Shown here: positions 17,005 through 25,316 of the stretch, piece by piece
How positions within the stretch are numbered: the stretch's first letter is position 1
Layout: each line of letters starts with the position of its first letter
Origin: Kiritimatiellia bacterium
Lineage (GTDB): Bacteria > Verrucomicrobiota > Kiritimatiellia > CAIQIC01 > JAGNIJ01
Direction of reading: 5' to 3'
DNA length: 38,311 nucleotides
Assembly (NCBI GenBank): GCA_018001225.1
Contig: JAGNIJ010000042.1
Location: forward strand, 1 to 38,311
Made by a program: the position numbers and the translations under genes
Notes under the pieces: model-generated
The model's database searches: none
Seen by the model: only the letters and a program-made list of their open reading frames with translations
What the model was told of the DNA's origin: nothing

Positions 17005-18080
17005 TCCGGGGCCTCCTCCGCCGCCGGCTGAACCGCCGCGGGTTCCGCCAACGGCGGGGCATATGGCGACCGGATCCCGAGATCCAGCCCGTCGCGAAGC
17101 AAACCGAGCAGGATGCCGAACAGGCAGGCGAGGATCACGTTACGCGGCAGCGGGTCGCGGCCCGCGGCCTTCAGGATCGCGTGGATTCCCGCGGCCATCA
17201 GCCCGGCGAGCAGCGGCAGCAGCAGGACGGCCCCCAGGAAGCCGGCTTCGCCGCGCGCGCCGCCTAGGACCGCGCCCCACGAGAATGTCAGCAGCGCGGC
17301 GCGAAGCCACGGGCGGCGCGTGGAACGAGTGAACCACCAGCCGGCAAGTCCCGCCAGTACGATCCAGCCCGTGTAACCGGGGGCCGCGCAGGACACGAAC
17401 TGGTCCTGCAGCCGTTTCCCCGCCCAGCCCCAGTGCTTCAAGGCGACCGTGGCCACGGGCACGAGCGCGGACGCGAAGACCCACTTCGTGAGTTGGTTCA
17501 ACGCGGGGGCCGCCCACCAGGCGGCGGCGAGGACGGCATACGCGGCGACGACGGGCGTCGAGACGTGGAACCAGAGCGGCGAAACCGCCAGGAACAGGGC
17601 GGCGAACGCGGCGGCCCGCTCGTCCTCGCTCCGCCGCAGCCGGTGCCAGGCCCCCAGCGCCGCCAGGCCGGAGAACAGGAAAAGCAGGTGCGTCGAAAGG
17701 AACGGAACCGTCGGCACGGGCCGGTGGCCGAACGCGGGCTCGTAGGAGCGGTAGAGGAACCTCACCCATAGCAGGATTGTCGCGGTCAGGACCAGGCCCG
17801 CGGCCCCGGCGCGGCCGAAAAGGGGGATCTCGTCGACGGGGCCTTCCCGCCGGTGGCCCGCGGCCGTGCAGGCCAGCGCGCCGGCGAACGTCCAGAGCAG
17901 GAGCCGGCCGGGATGGCGGCAGGACAATATGCCCAGCGGTGTCGCCATCTGGAAGCCGCCGAACAGGGAAGAGACCAGGAACAGTAGAAGAAACACGCCC
18001 GTCAGCGCGGCCAGCGAGCCCCGGACGCCGCTCCGGAGCCGGCGGATCACGGTGCTGTTCTCTTCCCTGGATTCCTGCAT
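17001..18080 (-). CDS. Integral membrane protein of unknown function
   Basis: A 359-residue protein with about nine to ten hydrophobic segments and no motif I recognise. It has no GT-C-style acidic loop near the N-terminus, so I do not call it a glycosyltransferase. The cytoplasmic N-terminus is charged (MQESREENSTVIRRLRSG). I prefer ATG 18080 over an in-frame ATG at 18140, because a TTGACA box (18110-18115, minus strand) lies between them and suggests transcription begins after 18140. It is the first gene of a coupled three-gene unit with the GT-C enzyme and SGNH hydrolase, and is divergent from folD. Confidence 0.7.
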   Translation of the reverse strand: MQESREENSTVIRRLRSGVRGSLAALTGVFLLLFLVSSLFGGFQMATPLGILSCRHPGRLLLWTFAGALACTAAGHRREGPVDEIPLFGRAGAAGLVLTATILLWVRFLYRSYEPAFGHRPVPTVPFLSTHLLFLFSGLAALGAWHRLRRSEDERAAAFAALFLAVSPLWFHVSTPVVAAYAVLAAAWWAAPALNQLTKWVFASALVPVATVALKHWGWAGKRLQDQFVSCAAPGYTGWIVLAGLAGWWFTRSTRRPWLRAALLTFSWGAVLGGARGEAGFLGAVLLLPLLAGLMAAGIHAILKAAGRDPLPRNVILACLFGILLGLLRDGLDLGIRSPYAPPLAEPAAVQPAAEEAPE

Positions 18081-18196
18081 GCGCGCTAGGGTGGACACGC
18101 GGCGGGGGCTTGTCAAGGCGCGGGCTTTTTTTATCCCCATTCCATATTTTTCTGCGATAATGAGCCGGTCCGTTCGTCGGAGGGCCTGTTTCCACC

Positions 18197-19087
18197 ATGA
18201 CGGCGAAAATACTGGACGGGAAAGCCGTATCGCAGCACATGCGCGTCGAACTGGCGGCGCAGGTTGCGGCGCTGCGCTCGAAAGGCATTATCCCGGGGCT
18301 GGGCGTGCTGCTGGCCGGGGACAACCCGGCGTCGCGGGCGTACGTCACGGCCAAGGAGCGCGCCTGCGGCGAGCTCGGTATCTATTCCTCCGAGGTGAGG
18401 TTGCCCGCCTCCGCGTCGCGCGCCGAGGTCCTGGACACCGTGCGGGCCTTCAACCGCGATTCCCGCGTCCACGGGATCCTCGTCCAGCTTCCGCTGCCCG
18501 ACGCCTCGATGGAGCGGGAGGTCCTGGAGACGGTGGACCCCGCGAAGGACGTGGACGGCTTTCACCCGGTCAACGTGGGGCGCGCGGACCTCGGCCTGCC
18601 GGCCTTCCTGCCGTGTACACCGCACGGTATCCTGCAACTGCTCCGGCGGTCGGGGATCGCCGTCGCCGGTATGCACGCGGTGGTGATCGGCCGGAGCCAC
18701 ATCGTCGGGCGGCCGCTGGCGAATCTCCTGTCGCAGAAGCGCGAGGGCGGCAACGCGACGGTGACGCTGTGCCACACGGCCACGCGCAACCTCGCGGAGC
18801 ACACTCGGCGCGCGGACCTCGTCGTCGCGGCGGCCGGGCGGCCGGACACCGTGCGCGCGGACATGATCCGCGACGGGGCCGTGGTGGTGGACGTGGGCAT
18901 GAACCGCGTGCCGGATTCCGCCGCCCCGAAAGGATGCCGGTTGGTCGGGGACGTGGCGTTCGACGAGGTCCGCGCGAAGGCCTCGTGGATCACCCCGGTT
19001 CCGGGCGGGGTGGGGCCCATGACCATCACCATGCTGTTGTTCAACACGGTGGCCGCGGCGCGCGGCGGCCCGGCGGAGGGCGGCTGA
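18197..19087 (+). CDS. folD: FolD: methylenetetrahydrofolate dehydrogenase/cyclohydrolase
   Basis: A 296-residue bifunctional enzyme interconverting 5,10-methylene-, methenyl- and 10-formyl-tetrahydrofolate in the cytoplasm. It has Tyr49-x3-Lys53 in SRAYVTAKERAC, the cyclohydrolase/dehydrogenase centre. GILVQLPLP, DVDGFHPVNVG, VIGRSHIVGRPLA (NADP site) and the closing TPVPGGVGPMT also match. Length and order are normal. The next gene starts 1 bp after its stop. A GATAAT -10-like box lies at about 18155, but no good -35 is visible. Confidence 0.97.
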   Translation: MTAKILDGKAVSQHMRVELAAQVAALRSKGIIPGLGVLLAGDNPASRAYVTAKERACGELGIYSSEVRLPASASRAEVLDTVRAFNRDSRVHGILVQLPLPDASMEREVLETVDPAKDVDGFHPVNVGRADLGLPAFLPCTPHGILQLLRRSGIAVAGMHAVVIGRSHIVGRPLANLLSQKREGGNATVTLCHTATRNLAEHTRRADLVVAAAGRPDTVRADMIRDGAVVVDVGMNRVPDSAAPKGCRLVGDVAFDEVRAKASWITPVPGGVGPMTITMLLFNTVAAARGGPAEGG

Positions 19088-19088
19088 C

Positions 19089-20207
19089 GTGCGCACGCTG
19101 AACCGCTATATCGGGTCCGATTTCCTGGCGTCGTTCATCATGACGCTGGCGGTCTTCACCTTCGTGATGACCTTGAGCGCGGTGGTCAAGGCCATCGACC
19201 TGCTCGCGCGCGGCATGTCGGGCGTCTTCATCCTCCGGGTGTTCCTTTACAACATCCCGTTTCTGCTGACCTTCTCGATCCCGATCAGCGTGCTGACAAC
19301 GGTCCTCCTGCTCTTCGGCCGGCTGTCATTCGACGGCGAACTGACGGCCATGCGCGCTTGTGGGCTCACGCTGTGGCAGATCCTCGCGCCGATCGTCCTG
19401 GCGTCCATCGGCCTGTCGTTCCTCTGCCTCTACCTGAACAGCTCCGTGGCGCCGCGGAGCCATTTCGCGCGGCGGCAGTTGCTCTTCAGCCTGGGGATGG
19501 AGCAGCCCATCAACCTGCTGGAGGAGGGGCGGTTCGTCCGCGATTTCCCCGGGCTGATGGTGTACGTGGGCAAGAAATCCGGGCGCCGCGTCGAGGACGT
19601 GGTGGTCTACGAGATGGCGGACGAGGGCATCAAGCGCAACATCCGCGCACAAAGCGGCGAAATGCGTCCGGGCGAGAACCGGAACGTGATCATCATCGAC
19701 CTGTACGATGTCCGGATCGATCAGCCGCGCGCCAAGGGAGAGGATTCCACGCGCTCCCAGTACATCAATGCCCAGCACTACCCCGTGCGGCTGGACTTGA
19801 ACGAGATCGCGGGCTCGCGCGTGCTGAACAAAAAAACCTCGGACATGACCTACCCGGAACTGCTCTCGGCCATCCGGCGGGTCCGCGAAATCTATTCGCA
19901 CCTCACGCCGCAGGAACTGTCCAAGCAGAGGATGTCCATGGTCGTCGAGGCCAGCAAGCGCTTGGCGCTCTCCCTGTCGTGTTTCGCCTTCGTGCTGTTG
20001 GGCGCACCGCTCGGCATGATCTCCCGGCGCAAGGAGTCGTCCGCCGGCGTCGGCATCAGCCTGCTGCTGGTCTTCTTCTTTTACTTCTTCATCATCCTGG
20101 CGAACTCGCTGGTCGGGCACCCGGAGTGGCGGCCGGACCTGATCGTCTGGTTGCCCGTGATCGGGGCGGAAGCGGCGGGTTTCTGGCTGGTCCACCGCGA
20201 CAACTGA
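19089..20207 (+). CDS. LptF/LptG-family permease (YjgP/YjgQ)
   Basis: A 372-residue protein with N-terminal helices opening RTLNRYIGSDFLASF, a periplasmic domain of about 150 residues, and C-terminal helices including KRLALSLSCFAFVLLGAPLGM and SAGVGISLLLVFFFYF. This is the LptF/LptG layout: the permease pair that, with LptB2, extracts lipopolysaccharide from the inner membrane. No second copy is in the window, so F cannot be told from G. The start is GTG at 19089, placed by the folD stop 1 bp upstream. It shows that the organism builds an outer membrane. It converges on the zinc-ribbon gene with 3 bp between stops. Confidence 0.92.
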   Translation: MRTLNRYIGSDFLASFIMTLAVFTFVMTLSAVVKAIDLLARGMSGVFILRVFLYNIPFLLTFSIPISVLTTVLLLFGRLSFDGELTAMRACGLTLWQILAPIVLASIGLSFLCLYLNSSVAPRSHFARRQLLFSLGMEQPINLLEEGRFVRDFPGLMVYVGKKSGRRVEDVVVYEMADEGIKRNIRAQSGEMRPGENRNVIIIDLYDVRIDQPRAKGEDSTRSQYINAQHYPVRLDLNEIAGSRVLNKKTSDMTYPELLSAIRRVREIYSHLTPQELSKQRMSMVVEASKRLALSLSCFAFVLLGAPLGMISRRKESSAGVGISLLLVFFFYFFIILANSLVGHPEWRPDLIVWLPVIGAEAAGFWLVHRDN

Positions 20208-20210
20208 CGT

Positions 20211-20405
20211 TCAGCGCCCGAACAGCAGCAGGAGCAGCAGCGCGAGCATCAGCAAGGCAAATCCGATTTTCAATCCGCGCTGCCGGTCCGTGAGCGTCGG
20301 GAAGACATAGCCGCAGATCGGGCAGCGGTTGTTGTTCGCGGGCACGCGGCACGCGCAGGACGGGCATTCTCGATCGCCGAAGGACTTCGCGGCGTCCACC
20401 TTCAT
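20211..20405 (-). CDS. Small zinc-ribbon membrane protein
   Basis: A 64-residue protein: CPSCACRVPANNNRCPICGY forms a two-CxxC zinc ribbon, followed by one C-terminal helix rich in Leu (about residues 47-62). Its ATG overlaps the stop of the FtsB-like gene by 4 bp (20402-20405), so the two are translated together. No function is known to me for this pairing. The short length, clean zinc ligands and coupled start support a real gene. Confidence 0.75.
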   Translation of the reverse strand: MKVDAAKSFGDRECPSCACRVPANNNRCPICGYVFPTLTDRQRGLKIGFALLMLALLLLLLFGR

Positions 20406-20728
20406 GGGGCCGGGTTGGCGGTCTGGGGTTCGTCGTCGGCGAACTTGTACACGGTCTCCCCCGGCCGCGCCAGGCCCAGTTCCTCGCGCGCAATCCTCTC
20501 GACGTAGTCCGGGTCGGTCTGCAGCCGCTCCTGCTGCTTCTGGAGGTGGTGGAGCATCTCCTCCTTCAGGCGGATCTCCTCCTGCAGGGCGATCTCCATG
20601 CGCCGGAGTTCCCGGTACTGGCGGATGGGCGGCGCGAACGCAGCCACCGCCCCGATCACGACCAGCACGCCGAGGGCGAGCCAGGCCGCCCGGTATAGAC
20701 CCATCCAGAAACTCATGGCGGAAACCAT
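20402..20728 (-). CDS. FtsB/DivIC-like septum formation initiator
   Basis: A 108-residue protein. A short cytoplasmic N-terminus and one helix (about residues 14-31) are followed by a coiled coil rich in Glu, Leu and Gln. It ends with DPDYVERIAREELGLARPGE, the conserved C-terminal motif of FtsB/DivIC. Such proteins join FtsL and FtsQ/DivIB in the divisome and activate septal wall synthesis. A second in-frame ATG at 20716 is possible. The gene follows enolase on the same strand, a neighbourhood (eno-ftsB) known from many Gram-negative bacteria, with a hairpin in the 76-bp gap. Confidence 0.88.
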   Translation of the reverse strand: MVSAMSFWMGLYRAAWLALGVLVVIGAVAAFAPPIRQYRELRRMEIALQEEIRLKEEMLHHLQKQQERLQTDPDYVERIAREELGLARPGETVYKFADDEPQTANPAP

Positions 20729-20766
20729 GGTAGACCGCTCCCCCGTGCGGTCTCAACAGGTTTTTT

Positions 20767-20796
20767 CCGGGGGCCGGCGTTTTCGCCGGCCCCCGG
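20767..20796 (-). terminator. Hairpin after enolase
   Basis: A perfect 13-bp stem (CCGGGGGCCGGCG) with a 4-nt loop, 9 bp past the enolase stop. In the direction of enolase transcription the stem is followed by a run of A rather than T, so it is not a textbook intrinsic terminator. It could attenuate read-through into ftsB or protect the eno 3' end. Confidence 0.5.
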
Positions 20797-20804
20797 GAGG
20801 AACA

Positions 20805-22483
<1,679 letters not shown>

Positions 22484-22987
22484 TTACTCGCCCGATACCG
22501 GGATGCGGCGGCCTTCCGCCGCGGCCTTCCGCGACTTGGGCAGGGTGATGTTCAGCACCCCTTTCTTGAACTGCGCCTTGACCTTGTCCGCCTCGATGCC
22601 GGCGGGCAGCGGGATCACCCGCTGGAACTGGCCATAGCTTCGCTCCGAGAGGTAGTAGCTTTTGTTCTTCTCCTCCCGCTCCTGCTTCTTCTCGCCTTTC
22701 ACGGTCAGGACGTTTTCATCCAGGCTGACCTGGATGTCCTTCTCGTCCAAGCCCGGCAGTTCGGCCGTGACCTGCACGACCTCGTCCGTCTCGGCGACCT
22801 CGAACTTCGGCGAGACCCGCCCCTCGGTCCGCTCCCCCCGCAACGAGGGGAGCCCGGGCCCCCCGAATTCCCGGAGGAAGCCGTCGAACAGCTCGTTCAT
22901 CTCGCGATGGAGCGCCTCGAACGGGTGGGACGGATCCCGGGCCAGGGCGGATTCGCTTTTCTTCCGCCAGGGAATCAGGCTCTTCAT
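22484..22987 (-). CDS. Small heat-shock protein (Hsp20/alpha-crystallin), third gene of trio
   Basis: A 167-residue protein with an N-terminal arm (residues 1-60) and an alpha-crystallin domain: VTAELPGLDEKDIQVSLDENVLTVKGEK, then FQRVIPLPAGIEADKVKAQFKKGVLNITLPK. The last motif is the usual GVLxIxLPK. The C-terminus carries RRIPV, an IxI/V-like anchor for oligomer assembly. These chaperones hold unfolding proteins without ATP. AAGGAGG lies 6 bp before the ATG. It is last in a run of three sHSP genes with gaps of 14 and 19 bp. Confidence 0.95.
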   Translation of the reverse strand: MKSLIPWRKKSESALARDPSHPFEALHREMNELFDGFLREFGGPGLPSLRGERTEGRVSPKFEVAETDEVVQVTAELPGLDEKDIQVSLDENVLTVKGEKKQEREEKNKSYYLSERSYGQFQRVIPLPAGIEADKVKAQFKKGVLNITLPKSRKAAAEGRRIPVSGE

Positions 22988-23001
22988 GCGCCGCCTCCTT
23001 C

Positions 23002-23406
23002 CTATTCCGCCTCCACCTTGATCCGTTTCGGCTGCGCGGCTTCCGCCTTCGGCAGCATGACTTCCAGGACGCCGTGCCGGATGCGGGCCTTGATCCTCTC
23101 GCGGTCCACCTCCGTCGTCAGCGTGAACGAACGCCGGAACACCCCGGGCCAGTGCCCGCGGTAGAGCAGTTCGAGGCCTTCGGGCTCCTGGACCTGCTGG
23201 CTGCCCGTCAGGGTCAGCACGTTGTCCTCGAGCGTCACGTCCACGTTCTTCTCGTCCACGCCGGGCATGTCGCAGAGGACCATCACGGCGTCCTCCCGCT
23301 CATAAATGTCCGTCGGGGGGAGGAACACCGGGCGATCCTGGGCCAGTTCGACGGCGCCCGTGGATTCTTTCTTTTGCGGTTGCAAGTCTTTCGCTGGTGT
23401 CGTCAT
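23002..23406 (-). CDS. Small heat-shock protein (Hsp20/alpha-crystallin), second gene of trio
   Basis: A 134-residue protein. A short, polar N-terminal arm leads into the alpha-crystallin domain PPTDIYEREDAVMVLCDMPGVDEKNVDVTLEDNVLTLTG and ends with FRRSFTLTTEVDRERIKARIRHGVLEVMLPKAE and PKRIKVE (IxV anchor). The centre has GLELLYRGHWPGVF, unlike its two neighbours, so the three paralogues are not recent duplicates. AAGGAG lies about 9 bp upstream of the ATG. Confidence 0.95.
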   Translation of the reverse strand: MTTPAKDLQPQKKESTGAVELAQDRPVFLPPTDIYEREDAVMVLCDMPGVDEKNVDVTLEDNVLTLTGSQQVQEPEGLELLYRGHWPGVFRRSFTLTTEVDRERIKARIRHGVLEVMLPKAEAAQPKRIKVEAE

Positions 23407-23425
23407 GGTTCGGGTACTCCTTTTT

Positions 23426-23857
23426 TTATTCCGCCGCGATGGCGATCTTCTTCGGCTTGCTGGTTTCCGTGCGGGGTAGCGTCAGCGTCAACACCCCGTT
23501 CGTGCATCGCGCCGATGCGCGGGCGTTATCCACCTCGAAGGGGAGGCGGAAGGTGCGGACGAACTTGCCGAACCCGCGCTCCGCGCGGTGGCACACCACG
23601 TTGTCCGACGGCTCCTGCGCCTTGCGCTCGCCCTGGAGCGTCAGTTGGTCGCCCTGCACGGTGACCTCCACATTCTTCGGTTCCACGCCGGGCACCTCGG
23701 CCTGCACGACAACCTGATTCGCGTTGCTCCAGAGATTCACCGCCGGGAACGCCTCCCGCTCCTCGGTGCCATATCCCTCAAACAGGCGATTCACCTGCCG
23801 TTGCAGCGCCCGCACGCTCCCAAACGGATCCAGACTTCCCAATTCATGCCAGTACAT
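23426..23857 (-). CDS. Small heat-shock protein (Hsp20/alpha-crystallin), first gene of trio
   Basis: A 143-residue protein beginning MYWHELGSLDPFGSVRALQRQVNRLFEGY, a helical N-terminal arm typical of class A/IbpA-type proteins. The alpha-crystallin domain follows: VVQAEVPGVEPKNVEVTVQGDQLTLQGER, FGKFVRTFRLPFEVD and NGVLTLTLPR. It ends PKKIAIAAE (IxI anchor). Start 23857 has AAAGGAG 7 bp upstream; an in-frame ATG at 23905 would put the start within a few bases of the predicted transcript start. It is first in the operon, behind the sigma-54 candidate at 23903-23922. Confidence 0.95.
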   Translation of the reverse strand: MYWHELGSLDPFGSVRALQRQVNRLFEGYGTEEREAFPAVNLWSNANQVVVQAEVPGVEPKNVEVTVQGDQLTLQGERKAQEPSDNVVCHRAERGFGKFVRTFRLPFEVDNARASARCTNGVLTLTLPRTETSKPKKIAIAAE

Positions 23858-23902
23858 GCTGTACTCCTTTCTTTTCAGCCGCTGCCATTTCCAATTTACA
23901 CA

Positions 23903-23922
23903 CAAAGCATTACACGTGCCAA
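23903..23922 (-). promoter_or_regulatory. Candidate sigma-54 promoter for the sHSP operon
   Basis: On the minus strand the sequence is TTGGCACGTGTAATGCTTTG. It matches YTGGCACG-N4-TTGCW at every position except one T (ATGC in place of TTGC), with exactly 10 bp between GG (-24) and GC (-12). The predicted start near 23895 gives a leader of about 38 nt to the sHSP ATG at 23857. E. coli ibpB is a known sHSP gene with a sigma-54 promoter. Confidence 0.65.
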
Positions 23923-23984
23923 TTAATGCAAATAATCATATCGTATTAATTACAAGAAAGATGCGAATACAGATGCGAGCTAAT

Positions 23985-24039
23985 ACATGAGTCATTATGA
24001 CGCTTTTGTGTGCGACGAAAGCGCAATTATGACCCATGT
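23985..24039. promoter_or_regulatory. 55-bp imperfect inverted repeat, possible activator site
   Basis: Arms of 25 bp (23985-24009 and 24015-24039) match at 20 of 25 positions around a 5-bp spacer, with conserved blocks ACATG, GTCAT and CGCTTT. The centre is about 117 bp upstream of the predicted sHSP start, where sigma-54 activators usually bind. Alternatively it is a hairpin ending tRNA-Val transcription, 37 bp past that gene, but no T-run follows. Confidence 0.55.
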
Positions 24040-24075
24040 GTATCCGGGTGGCTTAAGATGGTGAACGTGGAGGAA

Positions 24076-24148
24076 TGGGCGGTACAGGATTTGAACCTGT
24101 AACATCCAGCGTGTAAAGCTGGCGCTCTGCCAATTGAGCTAACCGCCC
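24076..24148 (-). tRNA. tRNA-Val(TAC)
   Basis: A full cloverleaf of 73 nt. The acceptor arms are GGGCGGT and ACCGCCC, with discriminator A. The D arm carries TTAGCTCAATTGGCAGAGC. The anticodon stem is CCAGC/GCTGG with loop TTTACAC, giving anticodon TAC, and the T arm is ACAGGTTCAAATCCTGT. CCA is not encoded, so it must be added after transcription. Confidence 0.97.
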
Positions 24149-24203
24149 GAAATGGATAGCCACAGCCTAGCGGCCGGCCGGCCCAAGTCAAGGCCGGCCA
24201 TTC

Positions 24204-24332
24204 TCATACCAAATCCGGGTGAGGGCGGGTAGATTTCGGGCTCGCAAGAGCTCGCCCCTCCATGATTCCTGCAACTGGAGGGCGGAGCTCTGCGACGCCG
24301 TTCGTACCGCCTCTCACCCGTACCTGGTATCA
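24204..24332 (-). repeat. MITE-like 129-bp element, copy 2
   Basis: This is the inverted counterpart of 8890-9018, equal in length and differing at about five positions. Its TCATACC..GGTATCA ends face inward as in copy 1. The five differences are all single-base changes and all lie between the left terminal repeat and the extreme right end. Here CTACCCGCCCTCACC restores better pairing of the right terminal repeat than in copy 1. Confidence 0.75.
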
Positions 24333-24343
24333 TTCTGGGCAGA

Positions 24344-24437
24344 ACAGCAGGCTCATAGCGCCTGCTGTGCCGTGGACGTCTGTTGAAAGTACAGCGGGGG
24401 CTGCGAACCCGCTGTGATCCGGGCGCCGAAAAGCGCC
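24344..24437. repeat. Three consecutive hairpins
   Basis: ACAGCAGGC/GCCTGCTGT (24344-24368, 9-bp stem), ACAGCGGG/CCCGCTGT (24391-24415, 8-bp stem) and GGCGC/GCGCC (24422-24437, 5-bp stem). The first two share the opening ACAGC and look like variants of one module. Function is unknown: they could be 3' structures of the M50 gene transcript or a repeat cluster. Confidence 0.5.
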
Positions 24438-24465
24438 AAAAGTAGAATTGCTGACGCGGTGCGGG

Positions 24466-25308
24466 TCAGCGCCAGTTCCGAAAAAGATCCTCGAACCAGT
24501 TCCCGCGCGGCAGCGCCCGGCGTGTTGATGAAGGTCTCGCGGAGCGGTGCGCGTAGGGCGCCGGGCCGACGACGATTTCGTCCTCCTGGCCGGGCCAGGC
24601 GGGATCCGCGCTTTCGAAGGGCGCCGGGCCCCGGATCCTGGCGGCCTCCTGTTGCACGGCCATGCGGTATTCCGCGCCGGCCGCCTGGTAGATGAACAGC
24701 GCGATGAGCAGCAGCATGGGATTAAACTGGAAGAGGGCGATCAATCCGAACACGACGGCCGTGACGCGCCCGACTCCGGAAGCGATGTAGGTCGCGAGCA
24801 GGTGTCCCACTTTTGGCGTGAGCCACGCGCGGAAGATGCGCCCGCCGTCCATCGGGAAGGAGGGCAGCAGGTTGAACAGCGCCAGCATCAGGTTGACCCC
24901 TCCCAGCATCGCGAGCACTCGGGCGGAAGGCGCCATGCCGAGGCCGGCGGCCAGGTCCGACAGGAGCCGGCCGGCGAAGTACAGTCCCAGGCTGACCGCC
25001 GGGCCCGCGACGGCTACGTGAATCTCATCCCGCGGGCGGACGGGCATGCGCTCCAGTTGGGCGACGCCCCCGATGGGCAGCAGCATGATTTCCCGGACGC
25101 GGCACCCTTTGCGCAACGCCACCAGGGAATGGCCCAACTCGTGCAGGACGACGCTGGCAAAGAACCCAAGGGCGCCCAGCAGGCCGCCCAGGAAGGATAC
25201 GGAGGCGATCCGCGCCACGCTCACCGCGGCAAAAGGCAGCAGGATCAGCAGCGTGACGTGGGCGTAGATCGGAATCCCCGCGACGCGGGCTATGCGGATG
25301 GCGCTCAT
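24466..25308 (-). CDS. M50-family intramembrane metalloprotease (SpoIVFB/site-2-protease type)
   Basis: A 280-residue protein. It has HELGH at residues 56-60 inside a membrane helix (zinc ligands and catalytic Glu) and FNLLPSFPMDGGR with the third ligand Asp154. This layout is that of SpoIVFB-type M50B peptidases, which cut membrane-bound substrates such as anti-sigma factors. The C-terminal 60 residues are soluble and end in Arg-rich RRALPRGNWFEDLFRNWR. There is no CBS or PDZ domain. I use ATG 25308; a TTG at 25320 would overlap the SDR stop. It is probably co-transcribed with the SDR gene upstream. Substrate unknown. Confidence 0.88.
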   Translation of the reverse strand: MSAIRIARVAGIPIYAHVTLLILLPFAAVSVARIASVSFLGGLLGALGFFASVVLHELGHSLVALRKGCRVREIMLLPIGGVAQLERMPVRPRDEIHVAVAGPAVSLGLYFAGRLLSDLAAGLGMAPSARVLAMLGGVNLMLALFNLLPSFPMDGGRIFRAWLTPKVGHLLATYIASGVGRVTAVVFGLIALFQFNPMLLLIALFIYQAAGAEYRMAVQQEAARIRGPAPFESADPAWPGQEDEIVVGPAPYAHRSARPSSTRRALPRGNWFEDLFRNWR

Positions 25309-25316
25309 GGTTCTTA

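Larger units (their letters stand above)
24149..24465. other. 317-bp intergenic region with MITE-like copy and three hairpins
   Basis: I see no gene here. It holds copy 2 of the 129-bp element (24204-24332) and, directly after it, a row of three hairpins (24344-24437). The tRNA-Val promoter should lie near 24160-24200 on the minus strand, but I cannot mark it with confidence. Confidence 0.65.

Noticed and set aside
17001..18080. Fifth GT-C glycosyltransferase
   Set aside because: The protein has many helices but no acidic first loop or other family motif.
23858..24075. CIRCE (HrcA) element or fourU RNA thermometer upstream of the sHSP trio
   Set aside because: I found no TTAGCACTC-N9-GAGTGCTAA, and the leader of about 38 nt has no U-run facing the Shine-Dalgarno.
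24076..24148. tRNA-Val as an integration site
   Set aside because: I saw no second copy of the tRNA 3' end in the window and no integrase gene.
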